NCBI GenBank assembly: GCA_015501585.1
Contig: JADNRY010000002.1
Span: forward strand, 868,001 to 932,000
Reading direction: 5' to 3'
Length of the DNA stretch: 64,000 bases
Origin: Rhodocollybia butyracea
Lineage: Eukaryota > Basidiomycota > Agaricomycetes > Agaricales > Omphalotaceae
The notes under the pieces are model-generated. The model was given only the letters and a program-made list of their open reading frames with translations, had not been told where the DNA came from and made no database searches. This document shows positions 11,256 to 21,302 of the stretch, piece after piece. Positions within the stretch are counted from its first letter, which is position 1; each line of letters starts with the position of its first letter. Position numbers and translations under genes: made by a program.

Positions 11256-11603
11256 TGTTGGAACTAAGAGACACGTTAGTACGATGTACAACTAAGCTCA
11301 GCCAGAAGTGATGAAGGCTTAATCATATTACCATACCTAAGAGACACGTTAGTACGATGTACAACTAAGCTATAGGTACAGTATGAGCATAATGGACATA
11401 GAGCATAAGTATAATAGACATACCTCAGCCAGAAGTGATGAAGGCTGAGGAAAAGAAGGGAACGTCGATACGTACAGTATAAGTAGAAATCTGTATCAGT
11501 GAAATAAAAGTTAAAACAAATGATAAGAACTCGGGTCTGATATCTACTCGGTATTGGAGCTGTACATACCGGCGGCCATATACCGCGGACCGAATATCCA
11601 ACA
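11256..11603 (-). repeat. Copia LTR (3' LTR)
   Basis: 348 bp, TG...CA ends. It contains a 35-bp direct repeat (11264-11298 and 11337-11371) and a second short repeated block, probably regulatory sequence of the element. Confidence 0.95.
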
Positions 11604-11612
11604 CTCCCCCTC
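11604..11612 (-). promoter_or_regulatory. Polypurine tract of the copia element
   Basis: On the minus strand GAGGGGGAG directly abuts the 3' LTR, the position where plus-strand DNA synthesis is primed. Confidence 0.75.
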
Positions 11613-14600
11613 AACGAGAATGCATTGGGACAAGTCCCAGTAGTCGAGTTGCCTGTCGATGAGTTTCACCATCAAGAGCTTTGGTGAATATGTCGGCGAC
11701 ATTATCCCTAGAAGCAACAACAGCTGTCTGAATATCACCGCAATGAACCGCTTCACGAATCCAGTGGTGGTGAATTTTGATATGTTTGTTTGCATTAGTG
11801 ACTTGGTCGGAATTAATGTTCTTCAAAGCCGAAGATGAATCAACAAACATCTGAGTTGGTTCAGGTTGAGTGAAGTCGAGTTCCTGGAGAAGGGAGCGGA
11901 ACCAAACAACTTCCCTACCACAAGATCCAGCTGCATAATATTCGGCTTCACTGGTGGAAGTCGCAACAGCAGTCTGTTTCCTCGTATACCAGGAAAAACA
12001 ACCTGTACTGAAAGTGAGGGCGGCGCCAGACACCGAACGACCATGTTCAAGGTGATCAACAAAGTTGGAGTCGGTATAGGCAAAGAAAAGGAGTGACTTG
12101 CCACCAAGGACGAGGACGAAGTCAACAGTCCCCTTCAAATAGCGAATAATCCGTTTCACTGCTTTCCAGTGGATATGACCGGGATTATGCATGAACTGCG
12201 CTACTTGTTGGGTGCTGCGAGTGATGTCCGGGCGCGTTCGAGTGGAGGCGTGCATGAGAGAACCAACACCTTCAGCGTAGGGCACCAAGCGCATCTCTCT
12301 CTGTTCAGGAGAATCATCAGAAGGACAATCAGCTTTGGACAATACCGTCTTTTCCATGGGTGTTCCAACGGGGTGAGCATCATCGAGTCGGAAACGCGAA
12401 ATGAGAGACAAGATGTAGGAACGTTGGGAAAAGGAAATGGTTCGAGCAGATCTATCACGAGTAACAGTCATACCCAAAAATTGAGAGATCTCCCCCTTAT
12501 CCGAGATATCAAAATGAGTACGGAACTCATCCTTGAATTGAATAATCTGTAGAATGGAGGAACCAAAGAGAGCTAGATCATCGACGTGAGTTGCAATGAT
12601 GATTATTCCATCGGAAGAACGACGAAAGAAGACACAAGGATCGGAAATGCAAACCTGAAAGCCAAGTTCAACCAAAACACTTTTTAGTTTCTCATACCAG
12701 AGAAAACCAGACTGCTTAAGTCCATAGAGTGCCTTGTTAAGCTTCCAAACCCACGAATCCTTTCCTCTGACTGCAAATCCGGGCGGTTGCTTCACATACG
12801 TTGGCTGGTCATCAGGGATGGTGCTATTAAGATAAGCAGATTTCACATCAATGACATGAATTTCCCAATCCTGGATGGCCGCTACGGTTGCAATACCACG
12901 AATGGATTCAATACGAGCAGTCGGAGCGTGGATATTGACAAAGTCAATACCCGGAATTTGGGTAAAACCCTGAGCTACAAGTCGAGCTCGGTAGACCTCA
13001 ATGGCCTGAGTGTCGGCATTGCGCTTGATAGCGAAGACCCAGCGTGTACCAATGGCCTTACGGTCAGGAGGTGGTGGAACGAGAGAGTAAGTCCCAGTCT
13101 CCAAGAGCTGGTTAAGCTCGTAATGACAAGCGGCTTCCCACTCTGCATGATCGGGAGAGTTGAGAGCCTGCGAAACATTGAATGGAATTTCACCACTCAA
13201 GATATGAGCCAGTTCGGGCATCTCCCCCTCATCCCCGCTATCATCCATATCAAGCTCAACATGCGGAGGAATATCCTCATCAATCTGTGGCTGGACTTCT
13301 GCTCTCGCACGAGAGCGAGTCTTAGCAGGTGTAGCATCAGAAGGCATGCGGGGATTAGGACGAGGGGCACGAGGTGGAGGAGTAGCAGGAGGAACAGGAA
13401 CAGGAGGGTCAGGTGGGAGAGCGGATGGAGCGGTTATAGGGGAAAACTCATCGTCATCTTTATAAGTAGGATTTTTGAGAGACGAATAATCATAGGACTC
13501 CCCCGCGGCGCTCAAAAGTCCATCTCCATTAGTGTTGTCATCAAACTTCACAGAGATTGCTGAACGTACACCTTTACCTGGCGTGTACACATAGTACGCC
13601 ACCCGAGTCTCGTCAAAACCTAGAAAAATACCAGGAGTACCACGAGCGTCAAGTTTATGCTCCTGCGAGTTGTTGTATACCCAAACTTTACATCCAAAAG
13701 AATGCAATTTTCGACGGTCAGGGTGCTTCTTGTACCAGAGATGATAGGGTGTCTCCCCTTTAGGTAGAGGACTAGCATAAGTCCGGGCACGGATATTAAG
13801 AATGTACCAGACAGCGTAGCCCCACATAGAGAGAGGAAGTTGAGAGTGAATAAGGATAGTGCGTACCCGGTCAAAAATTGTACGATTGAGGCGCTCAGAA
13901 CGGCCGTTCTGTTCAGGAGTGTAAGGAGCGGTCTTTTCCCAGCGGATACCATGCTCCTTCATCCAATCGCGCCACTCGTTGGTTATATATTCCCCACCAT
14001 TGTCAGTGCGGAAAACCTTCAACTTTTTGCCGGTTACCTTCTCTACTTCAACTAACCACTGCTTAAAAGCAGTAAAAGCATCACTCTTGCGGCGAAGCAA
14101 GTAACCCCAAGCCATACGGGAGCAATCATCAAGAAACGTGATGAGATACCCCATGCCGGTCGTGGTCAAGACCGGAGCTGGTCCCCAAAGATCTGAGTGA
14201 ACTAGGCCCAGTGGCTCTGAAGCTCTAGAGTTCGATTCAGGAAAGCGCGCACGGGTGAGCTTTCCCTGCGCACAGGCGTCACAGATGGGGGGTTCTGCAG
14301 CCAATTCTGAGGCCGTAAGTTTCACGGTCATCCCCTCAAGCGTACCCGAACGGTACAAGTCACGACAAGCGGGATAGTTCAAATGCCCAAGCTCGTTATG
14401 AAGCTGAACCAGTTTGGAGTAAAGCGGAGGTTTGTCCGAGGTGGAAGATGTAAACACAGAGGTGGAGGGAGCAGAGTCAAGGTGATAAAGTCGAGAATCG
14501 TCCTTTGTTCCAGTGAAAACAACATCCTCCTCATCAATAAGGCGCTGGATAAAAGTACCAGCATCATCCTTACTGAATGTTACACATTTCCCTGCGCCAA

Positions 14601-15975
14601 AGACAGTATAACACTTAGCTTCGTCGAGTCGGGAAACGGAAATGAGGGTAGGAGAGGAGTCAGGAACGAAAGCAGTGTCCTTCAGATTGAGACGGACAAG
14701 TTGACGATGGCGACGACGCGCAAGAAAAACGGCTATACCTCGACCTGCAATCTTCATAGTACCATGACCAAATCCAGTAACCTTCTGAGAAATGGCCGGA
14801 TGGTGGAAAGATGTGAAGTCGGCACGAACAGAATGAATGTGAGACGTAGTACCAGAGTCGATAATGATGGGAGGCCTATTGGCAGTAGTACCAGCTGGAT
14901 ACACTGACTCAGACATAGGCTGGGAGGAATTCACATTTGTAGAAGTCTCGGTCACCGGGTAAGCAGAGAAATCGATAATATTGGCGCCTGAAGAAGATTC
15001 TACAAAATGTGATGAGGTAGACTGCTCAGTTTCACCTCCTCCCCCACTCTCCACATGGTGGGCTTTTTCTTTGCCCTTCTTCTTATTTTTCCCCTTTCTG
15101 TTACCTCCCTTAGCCTCCATAGCATGTTTCCCACCACCGGGCTTACGGCAAAAATCCTTGGTGTGACCGGGAGTGTGGCAGTTGACACAATAATAATCTC
15201 CACGGGCCGCATAGGAGCGTTCGAGCACAGCGACGGCGGCTTCTACGTTCGACATGCCGGAATTAGAGTTCTCGTCAGGATGAGCTGAACGGTAAGAACC
15301 TAAAATCTGTTGGACAGTCGACTCAAGAGTAGTGCTGGAGGTGAGAGAGAAACTGCGGATCCAGGTGTGCCAAGACCCGGTCGCACCTTCTTCATTGGGG
15401 AGAGTAGTGACAAGAATAGCAGAGGCAAACCCTTCCTCCACAACGTACCCAGCTTTCCGGATATCCTGCAGAGCAGATTCAAAACCCTGAAGATGGGCGG
15501 ACAAAGAATCAAAGCTATGCTGGAGCGGAAGTCGGCGGGTGAGTCGGGAGAAGAACGTCATGATGAGACCAGAACCCTGAGGACCATAAGTACCCGAAAG
15601 TCGTTTATAGGCGGCGGCGCTCGTAAGACCTTCTACCATGCTGACCATGCTCTCAGAGATACACTGGAGAAGCATGTTCATCATATAAGAATCCATCCGT
15701 TGCCAGATAAGATACTTAGTGTCGGTATCGGGAGGACAAACAAGCGTGCCCGACAAAATAGATTGACATCCTACTGTGCGAGCACCAGCGAGGAAGACGG
15801 CAGACCAAGACGAAAAATTCGTTTCACCTTTGAGCTTAGTGTCACGAGGGAAGAGTGAATTTCCACCACTAGGGATGGTCCAATCACTCGGAATAGTCGG
15901 CGCGGTCATAGTGGTCTGTGTACTCGAAGTAGTCTGAGTAGGTTGGGTAGTAGGAGCGGAAGGGGTAGTAGACAT
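11611..15975 (-). CDS. Copia Gag-Pol polyprotein
   Basis: A single open frame of 1454 residues from ATG 15975. Order: Gag, with a zinc knuckle CVNCHTPGHTKDFC near residue 263; aspartic protease DSGTTSH near 373; integrase with the GLVHSDLWGP start of its core near 590 and the DNGGEY block; reverse transcriptase with WVFAIKRN, VDVKSAYLNS and the catalytic VDDLALFG (normally YVDD; here HVDD) near 1130; RNase H with the late block KHIKIHHHWIREAV. Integrase before reverse transcriptase defines Ty1/copia rather than Ty3. Full family length with no stop. No frameshift separates gag and pol, as in many copia elements. Confidence 0.95.
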   Translation of the reverse strand: MSTTPSAPTTQPTQTTSSTQTTMTAPTIPSDWTIPSGGNSLFPRDTKLKGETNFSSWSAVFLAGARTVGCQSILSGTLVCPPDTDTKYLIWQRMDSYMMNMLLQCISESMVSMVEGLTSAAAYKRLSGTYGPQGSGLIMTFFSRLTRRLPLQHSFDSLSAHLQGFESALQDIRKAGYVVEEGFASAILVTTLPNEEGATGSWHTWIRSFSLTSSTTLESTVQQILGSYRSAHPDENSNSGMSNVEAAVAVLERSYAARGDYYCVNCHTPGHTKDFCRKPGGGKHAMEAKGGNRKGKNKKKGKEKAHHVESGGGGETEQSTSSHFVESSSGANIIDFSAYPVTETSTNVNSSQPMSESVYPAGTTANRPPIIIDSGTTSHIHSVRADFTSFHHPAISQKVTGFGHGTMKIAGRGIAVFLARRRHRQLVRLNLKDTAFVPDSSPTLISVSRLDEAKCYTVFGAGKCVTFSKDDAGTFIQRLIDEEDVVFTGTKDDSRLYHLDSAPSTSVFTSSTSDKPPLYSKLVQLHNELGHLNYPACRDLYRSGTLEGMTVKLTASELAAEPPICDACAQGKLTRARFPESNSRASEPLGLVHSDLWGPAPVLTTTGMGYLITFLDDCSRMAWGYLLRRKSDAFTAFKQWLVEVEKVTGKKLKVFRTDNGGEYITNEWRDWMKEHGIRWEKTAPYTPEQNGRSERLNRTIFDRVRTILIHSQLPLSMWGYAVWYILNIRARTYASPLPKGETPYHLWYKKHPDRRKLHSFGCKVWVYNNSQEHKLDARGTPGIFLGFDETRVAYYVYTPGKGVRSAISVKFDDNTNGDGLLSAAGESYDYSSLKNPTYKDDDEFSPITAPSALPPDPPVPVPPATPPPRAPRPNPRMPSDATPAKTRSRARAEVQPQIDEDIPPHVELDMDDSGDEGEMPELAHILSGEIPFNVSQALNSPDHAEWEAACHYELNQLLETGTYSLVPPPPDRKAIGTRWVFAIKRNADTQAIEVYRARLVAQGFTQIPGIDFVNIHAPTARIESIRGIATVAAIQDWEIHVIDVKSAYLNSTIPDDQPTYVKQPPGFAVRGKDSWVWKLNKALYGLKQSGFLWYEKLKSVLVELGFQVCISDPCVFFRRSSDGIIIIATHVDDLALFGSSILQIIQFKDEFRTHFDISDKGEISQFLGMTVTRDRSARTISFSQRSYILSLISRFRLDDAHPVGTPMEKTVLSKADCPSDDSPEQREMRLVPYAEGVGSLMHASTRTRPDITRSTQQVAQFMHNPGHIHWKAVKRIIRYLKGTVDFVLVLGGKSLLFFAYTDSNFVDHLEHGRSVSGAALTFSTGCFSWYTRKQTAVATSTSEAEYYAAGSCGREVVWFRSLLQELDFTQPEPTQMFVDSSSALKNINSDQVTNANKHIKIHHHWIREAVHCGDIQTAVVASRDNVADIFTKALDGETHRQATRLLGLVPMHSR

Positions 15976-16061
15976 CGATAGAGACGAGGGTTATGCAGGA
16001 AGAGAAGATAAAAGATTCGATTCCGGTAATCACTATAAGGCTGGCTGTATCAGGCGGACTC

Positions 16062-16074
16062 GGGGCCCATAACC
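16062..16074 (-). promoter_or_regulatory. Copia primer-binding site (half tRNA-iMet type)
   Basis: Directly inside the 5' LTR the plus strand reads GGGGCCCATAACC, which looks like the anticodon stem-loop of initiator tRNA-Met around its CAT anticodon, not the tRNA 3' end. Priming by an internal tRNA-iMet fragment is known for Drosophila copia. The match here is from memory of the tRNA loop. Confidence 0.6.
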
Positions 16075-16422
16075 TGTTGGAACTAAGAGACACGTTAGTA
16101 CGATGTACAACTAAGCTCAGCCAGAAGTGATGAAGGCTTAATCATATTACCATACCTAAGAGACACGTTAGTACGATGTACAACTAAGCTATAGGTACAG
16201 TATGAGCATAATGGACATAGAGCATAAGTATAATAGACATACCTCAGCCAGAAGTGATGAAGGCTGAGGAAAAGAAGGGAACGTCGATACGTACAGTATA
16301 AGTAGAAATCCGTATCAGTGAAATAAAAGTTAAAACAAATGATAAGAACTCGGGTCTGATATCTACTCGGTATTGGAGCTGTACATACCGGCGGCCATAT
16401 ACCGCGGACCGAATATCCAACA
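16075..16422 (-). repeat. Copia LTR (5' LTR)
   Basis: Same length and ends as 11256-11603; one substitution seen. Followed by the second ATCTT copy. Confidence 0.95.
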
Positions 16423-16427
16423 ATCTT
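16423..16427. repeat. Copia target-site duplication ATCTT, right
   Basis: Matches 11251-11255. Confidence 0.9.
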
Positions 16428-18479
16428 GAGCGAAACATTGTCCTCCCATTCTTGCTTCAGGTAATGGAAGACCTAGCAAAGTCCGTGTCTCCTCTTTCAT
16501 TGGAAATGAACCTGACGAGTCTAAAGACCAAAAGAATGGTGGATCATGTAGTGAGAAATGAGACACCCCATTGATTTTTGTGACTTTGATAGGTTCAATG
16601 AAAAAATAGTACTCTTGAGTGGAAAATGAGGCCAACATATGCGGAAGCCCGGGCCAGTGTATTGGAGGACCCACAACGTATCCCATGCGCTTATAAAAAA
16701 CTGATAATGGACCCAGAATTCAGCTACATTAGTGGACTAAGAGGTCTTGTATTTACCATGTATATCCGCAGAGCCTTTCAGGTTGAGCTGGTGGAGTACA
16801 TGTTCAGCTTGTGCTAGCCATGCAGTACTCAGATACTCTTCATCAAAGGTTGAACTTGTGATTTGACAGAAAAATGAGGGATTCAGCCAGGGGTTGTTAC
16901 TAGCCATGTCATTAACAGAGCATCTGAATCAATAGTCAATCAGAGACTGAGGTTCATAAAATAGTGCAACCCTTACCGGGCTCTGCCAGTACTTGTTACT
17001 TCAAGGGGCGGAGCGTTCCTGTTTGGATATTTTGACCATCCACTAATGCGGATCTTTTGTCTGTATTGTATTTGTGCTACAATTTGCTTTTTGCTTTCTA
17101 GATAAACACATCCAATTGAAAGTGGGATGCTGGTTGAGTTGCCACCATGACCAACGAATCTAGTCATCCAATGCAGAACCCAGGACAAAAAATCTTCCTT
17201 GAGATGATTGTCAAGGTGTTGCATTACCGTTTTCTCTGATTTGTAGAACGTGAGCCCAAGAGGGAAATTATTTACCGGAGAGGGCCCAGATGACCATCGG
17301 AATCCAGATGTTGGCCTAGTGACCTGCAAGAAGCTGAATGGTGTACGGGGTCCAACACATGCATGCCCAGATGGCTGGATCCAGACATGCACTGTATCAA
17401 GAAAGTCCGGAACTCTGCATCCTTCATGGACATAATGGAGTAAATGGTCTTTTGCTTGATCCATGCAAATCCCCTGTCTCTGTTTTGAGAACATAGCAAA
17501 ATGTATTAAGAGGAACAAAGTCTCACAGCCTGATAACTCAGAAAACCGCGTGCAACAGGCGAGGTGCACTGCTGCTCATAAAATTCTGAAAAGGGTATCA
17601 TATCTAGAACATTTATTTAGTGTACTATATTCCCTGTTCTATTGTGTTCCAATGATCATCAGTGAATGCTTACCAGATTGGAAGATCAATGCGGGTAAGC
17701 CCCAATGGGTAATTCCAAACAGTTTAGCGAAGTTTATGTTCCTGGACAAAGAGGTAAATGTCATGCATATTGTCAGATCATAATAACCACCATAGTGTAG
17801 AGTATTGATGTAGATCATCTTCATAAGCCTACAATGTCCTGGGTTTAGTCTATACCCTACTTAATCATGCAGAATAGATACATACTTGCTGCACATCAGG
17901 TCCGTCATAAAACACAGCCGTGAATTTTGCCCCAGGATAGGAAAGTGATGGCGATGTTATTTGGACAGTATAGCTTGAGCGTACCAGATTCACACTAATG
18001 ACACGAGATACACCCACTGGGGGTGTCCGAAACCCGGCCCTGTATGAACATGTTTCATCCTGTTCAACCGTTTCAACAACAGTGCCCCAATTCCGTACAA
18101 AGTCAAGATCACCCCCGGAATGGTGCGGCACTAGATGCAAGGGTATTAATGCAAGAAATAACCTTGAAAAGTTGAAAGAATCGCACCCAATTTCCCGGAG
18201 TCACTTCAGTTAGAGTCCCAGTATCTCGATGATTGTTTATTGTGATGTGCTTTGCATTGTACAACTGGGAATCCTGTACAGTGAAGTGGGAAGAGTTTTC
18301 AAAAAATGTGTCCATGATGTTATCCAAAATATGTCGGGATATCGACGTTGAGGGGAAGAGAAGATAAGAGACAAGAGCGAAAGTGCATCAATTTATACCA
18401 TTTTATTTGTACTGCCATACATTGATGATCTGTTGAGGCAATGAGGATCGCTTAGATCAAGTTTATTTTCTCTTCCTTC

Positions 18480-19060
18480 GAGCTGGCCAAATTTAACAGC
18501 TCATAAACCCAGTAGAGGCAACAGAGGAATATCCCGGCAGATAGGGCCAATCTTGGATCTGAGTTCAATGATTTTCGTATAAGTGTAACGCGCCTAACTT
18601 TTCAAGAGTCGGAAAAGACCTGCTTCTCGAGTGGTAAATCTCTGTCAGAACGAGTTGGCTGTGCTACTAGGAGCCTGAATCCGGGAGTCTGGATCGATAT
18701 CCAGACTTCCAGCACAGCTTAGTACCATGAATAGGATAAGATCAAGCTTCTCGACGGTTTGCAAGAAAGTGAAGATTAAAAGGATCGTCTTGGCCCTCTT
18801 CCCCAGTATCCTTATGAAAGATCTAGAGTTGATTTTGAGACCACACTGGATCAGGGGATTTTGATCTTCCTGTAAGAGGGCAAAGCAGAGTACTCGCTGC
18901 GAGCAGACATGTGGGCCCGGGGTGAAGTACCAGTAGTGGCTAACGGAGGTGTTGCAACGGTTGTGAAAGCTTTGAGGTTTCTGGACGTGATGTACGTTAC
19001 AGGTAGTGTTCCTGAACGCTTCCGCAAGGTTACCTTTGCCAAGGTTTGCCACTTACTATG
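18480..19060 (-). pseudogene. Relic of the CCCH/Smr gene upstream of NACHT copy 2
   Basis: Broken matches to the antisense of the CCCH gene around 23700-24080, including blocks corresponding to GRSESPDL, SARSEYSAS, SGGHAS and PLLTSPLSG. The match is patchy and no frame survives. The equivalent relic in unit 1 is at 1850-2080, so both units inherited it. Confidence 0.6.
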
Positions 19061-19352
19061 ATAAGTAGTGTTCAATTTTCACCTGAGGCCTCGAGAGTCT
19101 AGAAGAAGTTACAGCAAGTAGTCCTGCGTCAATTAAAGAGTGAAGAAAACACCCAAGAACTTGCGCTGACAGTTCTTCAGTGCTCGGGCTTTCGACTTGT
19201 CGACGAATAAACCCAAAATAAACCAATCGTCAGATCCACGTGGTAGTAAGCCGAGCGCTTAGCGGTCATTGGGACTATGATTAATTCATTTGAACAGGTC
19301 CTTGCTCACTGTACGCGCTACGACCCTTCGATTCGGTCCTAGGGTGCTAGAT

Positions 19353-21302
19353 ATGTCACTCTTCGCCCGTGCTGAAAACTTCTCTGTTCATGACAGTTCA
19401 TTTGTTGCAGGAGATAATAACACTATCCTCATCGGAGATGCACAAGATGCTGGTGCGTTCAACTTATCTACTCTCGCTCATGTTTACCATGTATATGCTC
19501 TGTAGCACGTACAGGTCTGAAGCTCCTGTACCAAAGCACTGTGCCTGAGGCCTCGTATGACGCGGAGCAGCGATATCCACCTCCCAACTGTCATCCCGGC
19601 ACACGTACCAGAATCCTCGAGCTTTTGCGACAGTGGATCACTGACCGATCCAAAATAACCTCGATATACTGGCTGTATGGTCCCGCAGGAGCAGGGAAGT
19701 CTGCTATTGCCCAGACAATTTGCGAGGAATTCTCTACATGCAATGGCCTTGCCGCTAGCTTCTTCTTTGCACGGACAGATCCTCGTCGAAATAATCTGCG
19801 CTTTTTCGTCCTTACCATTGCATACCAAATTGCCAAAACTCTTGGTCCACTTGTCGAAGGATGGATCGGCACTATAATCCATCACAGCCCAGAGATCCTT
19901 GAGGCTACGCTAATAAAGCAATTCCAACAGCTCATTATCGATCCATGTCGCCGGCTACCCTCTGATAGCTGGTTGGCGCTTCCTCGACTCATTGTCATTG
20001 ATGGGCTGGATGAGTGTATTGACATCATTTCTCAGGAGCGACTACTGTCCATCCTAAAGCAGCTAAAAACTAGTTCAAACCCCCTTCCCATCGAATTCTT
20101 GATATGTTGTAGACCTGAGCCTCGTATTCTTCATACATTCAATGATTTCGATTTTCACACTGTGCTTGACCGTATTGAACTCTGCGACAATTTCGAGTCG
20201 GACTCGGATATTGCCCACTATCTACAAGATGAGTTCCAGAGAATACGGCGCGATCATGGTCCCGCTATGGCTCATGTATCACAGTCCTGGCCTGGAAAGG
20301 ATATTATTCACCAACTTGTGCAGCGAGCATGCGGCCAGTTCATCTATGCGAAAACCGTGATCAAGTATGTTGGGGACTACTACTGCTTGCCCACAGAACA
20401 GCTAGACATTATTCTGAACATCACCGTTCCTGACACGCACGAGTCACCGTATCCAGACTTGGATCTGTTATATCTGCAGATTCTAGCAACATCTAGGGAG
20501 AAGGAGTTACTTCTCGATATCCTTGTGTTCGTTCTGCGACCAAGGGAATACACCGGTCTGGACCGTTCAGCATCATATTCTGACATTGAACTTTTCCTTT
20601 TCCTTCCAAAAGGGAAACTGGCCACGTTGCTTTTTGGATTGCATTCGATTCTGGAGATTCCAGAGGATATACACAGTCCCATCAGTATACGACACTCATC
20701 GTTTGAAGATTTTCTGGTCGACCCCAAACGGTCGGATATGTATTTCGTGGACATAAATGAGCGAATAACACTATGTTTCTTAGAGAACGTTCACCGTGTC
20801 ATCAACACTCAATAGTGAGTATGTTGGCTACTGACATCCAGGTAGATGATAACATTTTTTTAGCCCCCCGATCCGTGTATCTCTGTTAAGGTTGGGGGGT
20901 TTGGTTTGCTCTCGTGTGAAATCCCCAAGTGAAAAACTGCTCTCTGCATTGGAGCGGTTTCGCGTCGACCTGAGGAAGTTATCAGACAAATCCTATTCGG
21001 ATAATGTACTCGAAAGGTACTTGTTTCGGGGGCTAGATGCAATTGTTCAATGGACAAAGGTTTGTTTGATCCTTCGTTGATTTGAATGGATGGACAGTAA
21101 ATTCTTATTCTAGGACCTTTCCAAATCACCCAAACAGGAGGTGAATCAAGTACGACTACAAGTGTTAGCTGAGGAGTTTGGTAATATATTACAGGAATGG
21201 GTACCAGTTAATTCTCCTATCTCTTCTGCGCCTTCCATGATCGAGTGGGTAGATTTTGGCATCGCCGAAATGTCAGGATGGCCGATGATAGAACAAATCT
21301 GA
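19353..21302 (+). CDS. NACHT P-loop NTPase (NLR-like), copy 2
   Basis: Exons 19353-19452, 19506-20814, 20864-21059 and 21114-21302 give 597 residues. The N-terminus is MSLFARAENFSVHDSSF. Walker A GPAGAGKS, Walker B LIVIDGLDEC and CRPEPRI are intact. The C-terminal helical part includes SPSEKLLSALERFRVDLRKL, and the protein ends EWVDFGIAEMSGWPMIEQI, which copy 1 lacks. There is no repeat domain, so this is a compact NACHT protein. The first intron (53 bp) contains an in-frame stop, so splicing is needed. Followed tail-to-tail by the CCCH/Smr gene. It is the most complete of the three NACHT copies here. A role as an intracellular sensor is inferred from the family. Confidence 0.85.

Larger units (their letters stand above)
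11256..16422 (-). mobile_element. Full-length Ty1/copia LTR retrotransposon
   Basis: A 5167-bp element with two 348-bp LTRs that begin TGTTGGA and end TCCAACA, flanked by a 5-bp duplication. In the minus orientation the order is 5' LTR (16422-16075), primer-binding site, one Gag-Pol ORF, polypurine tract, 3' LTR (11603-11256). By eye the LTRs differ at one position (T at about 11490, C at about 16309), so insertion is very recent. With the ORF uninterrupted, the element may still be active. Confidence 0.95.
10596..18315 (-). pseudogene. Unrecognised agaricomycete gene, copy 2, split by a copia element
   Basis: Starts at ATG 18315 (MDTFFENSSHFTVQDSQL) and has the same exon order as copy 1. 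Later exons read DEEYLSTAWLAQAEHVLHQL (about 16860-16800), GYVVGPPIHWPGLPHMLAS, HFSLHDPPFFWS, EETRTLLGLP and CFAQD. The reading is interrupted at 16422 by the copia element and resumes at 11255 with AYNTVSEYLKLKGFDPFS, a Ser/Glu/Asp-rich stretch (PSPESESESEAEDDIIYEYP) and a last exon ending in LLDLVDF near 10596. Excising the element and one ATCTT copy restores one continuous frame across the site, so the insertion broke a formerly open gene. Function unknown. It is divergently transcribed from the NACHT gene at 19353. Confidence 0.65.

Noticed and set aside
12787..13563. 258-residue plus-strand ORF
   Set aside because: Antisense shadow of the copia reverse transcriptase.
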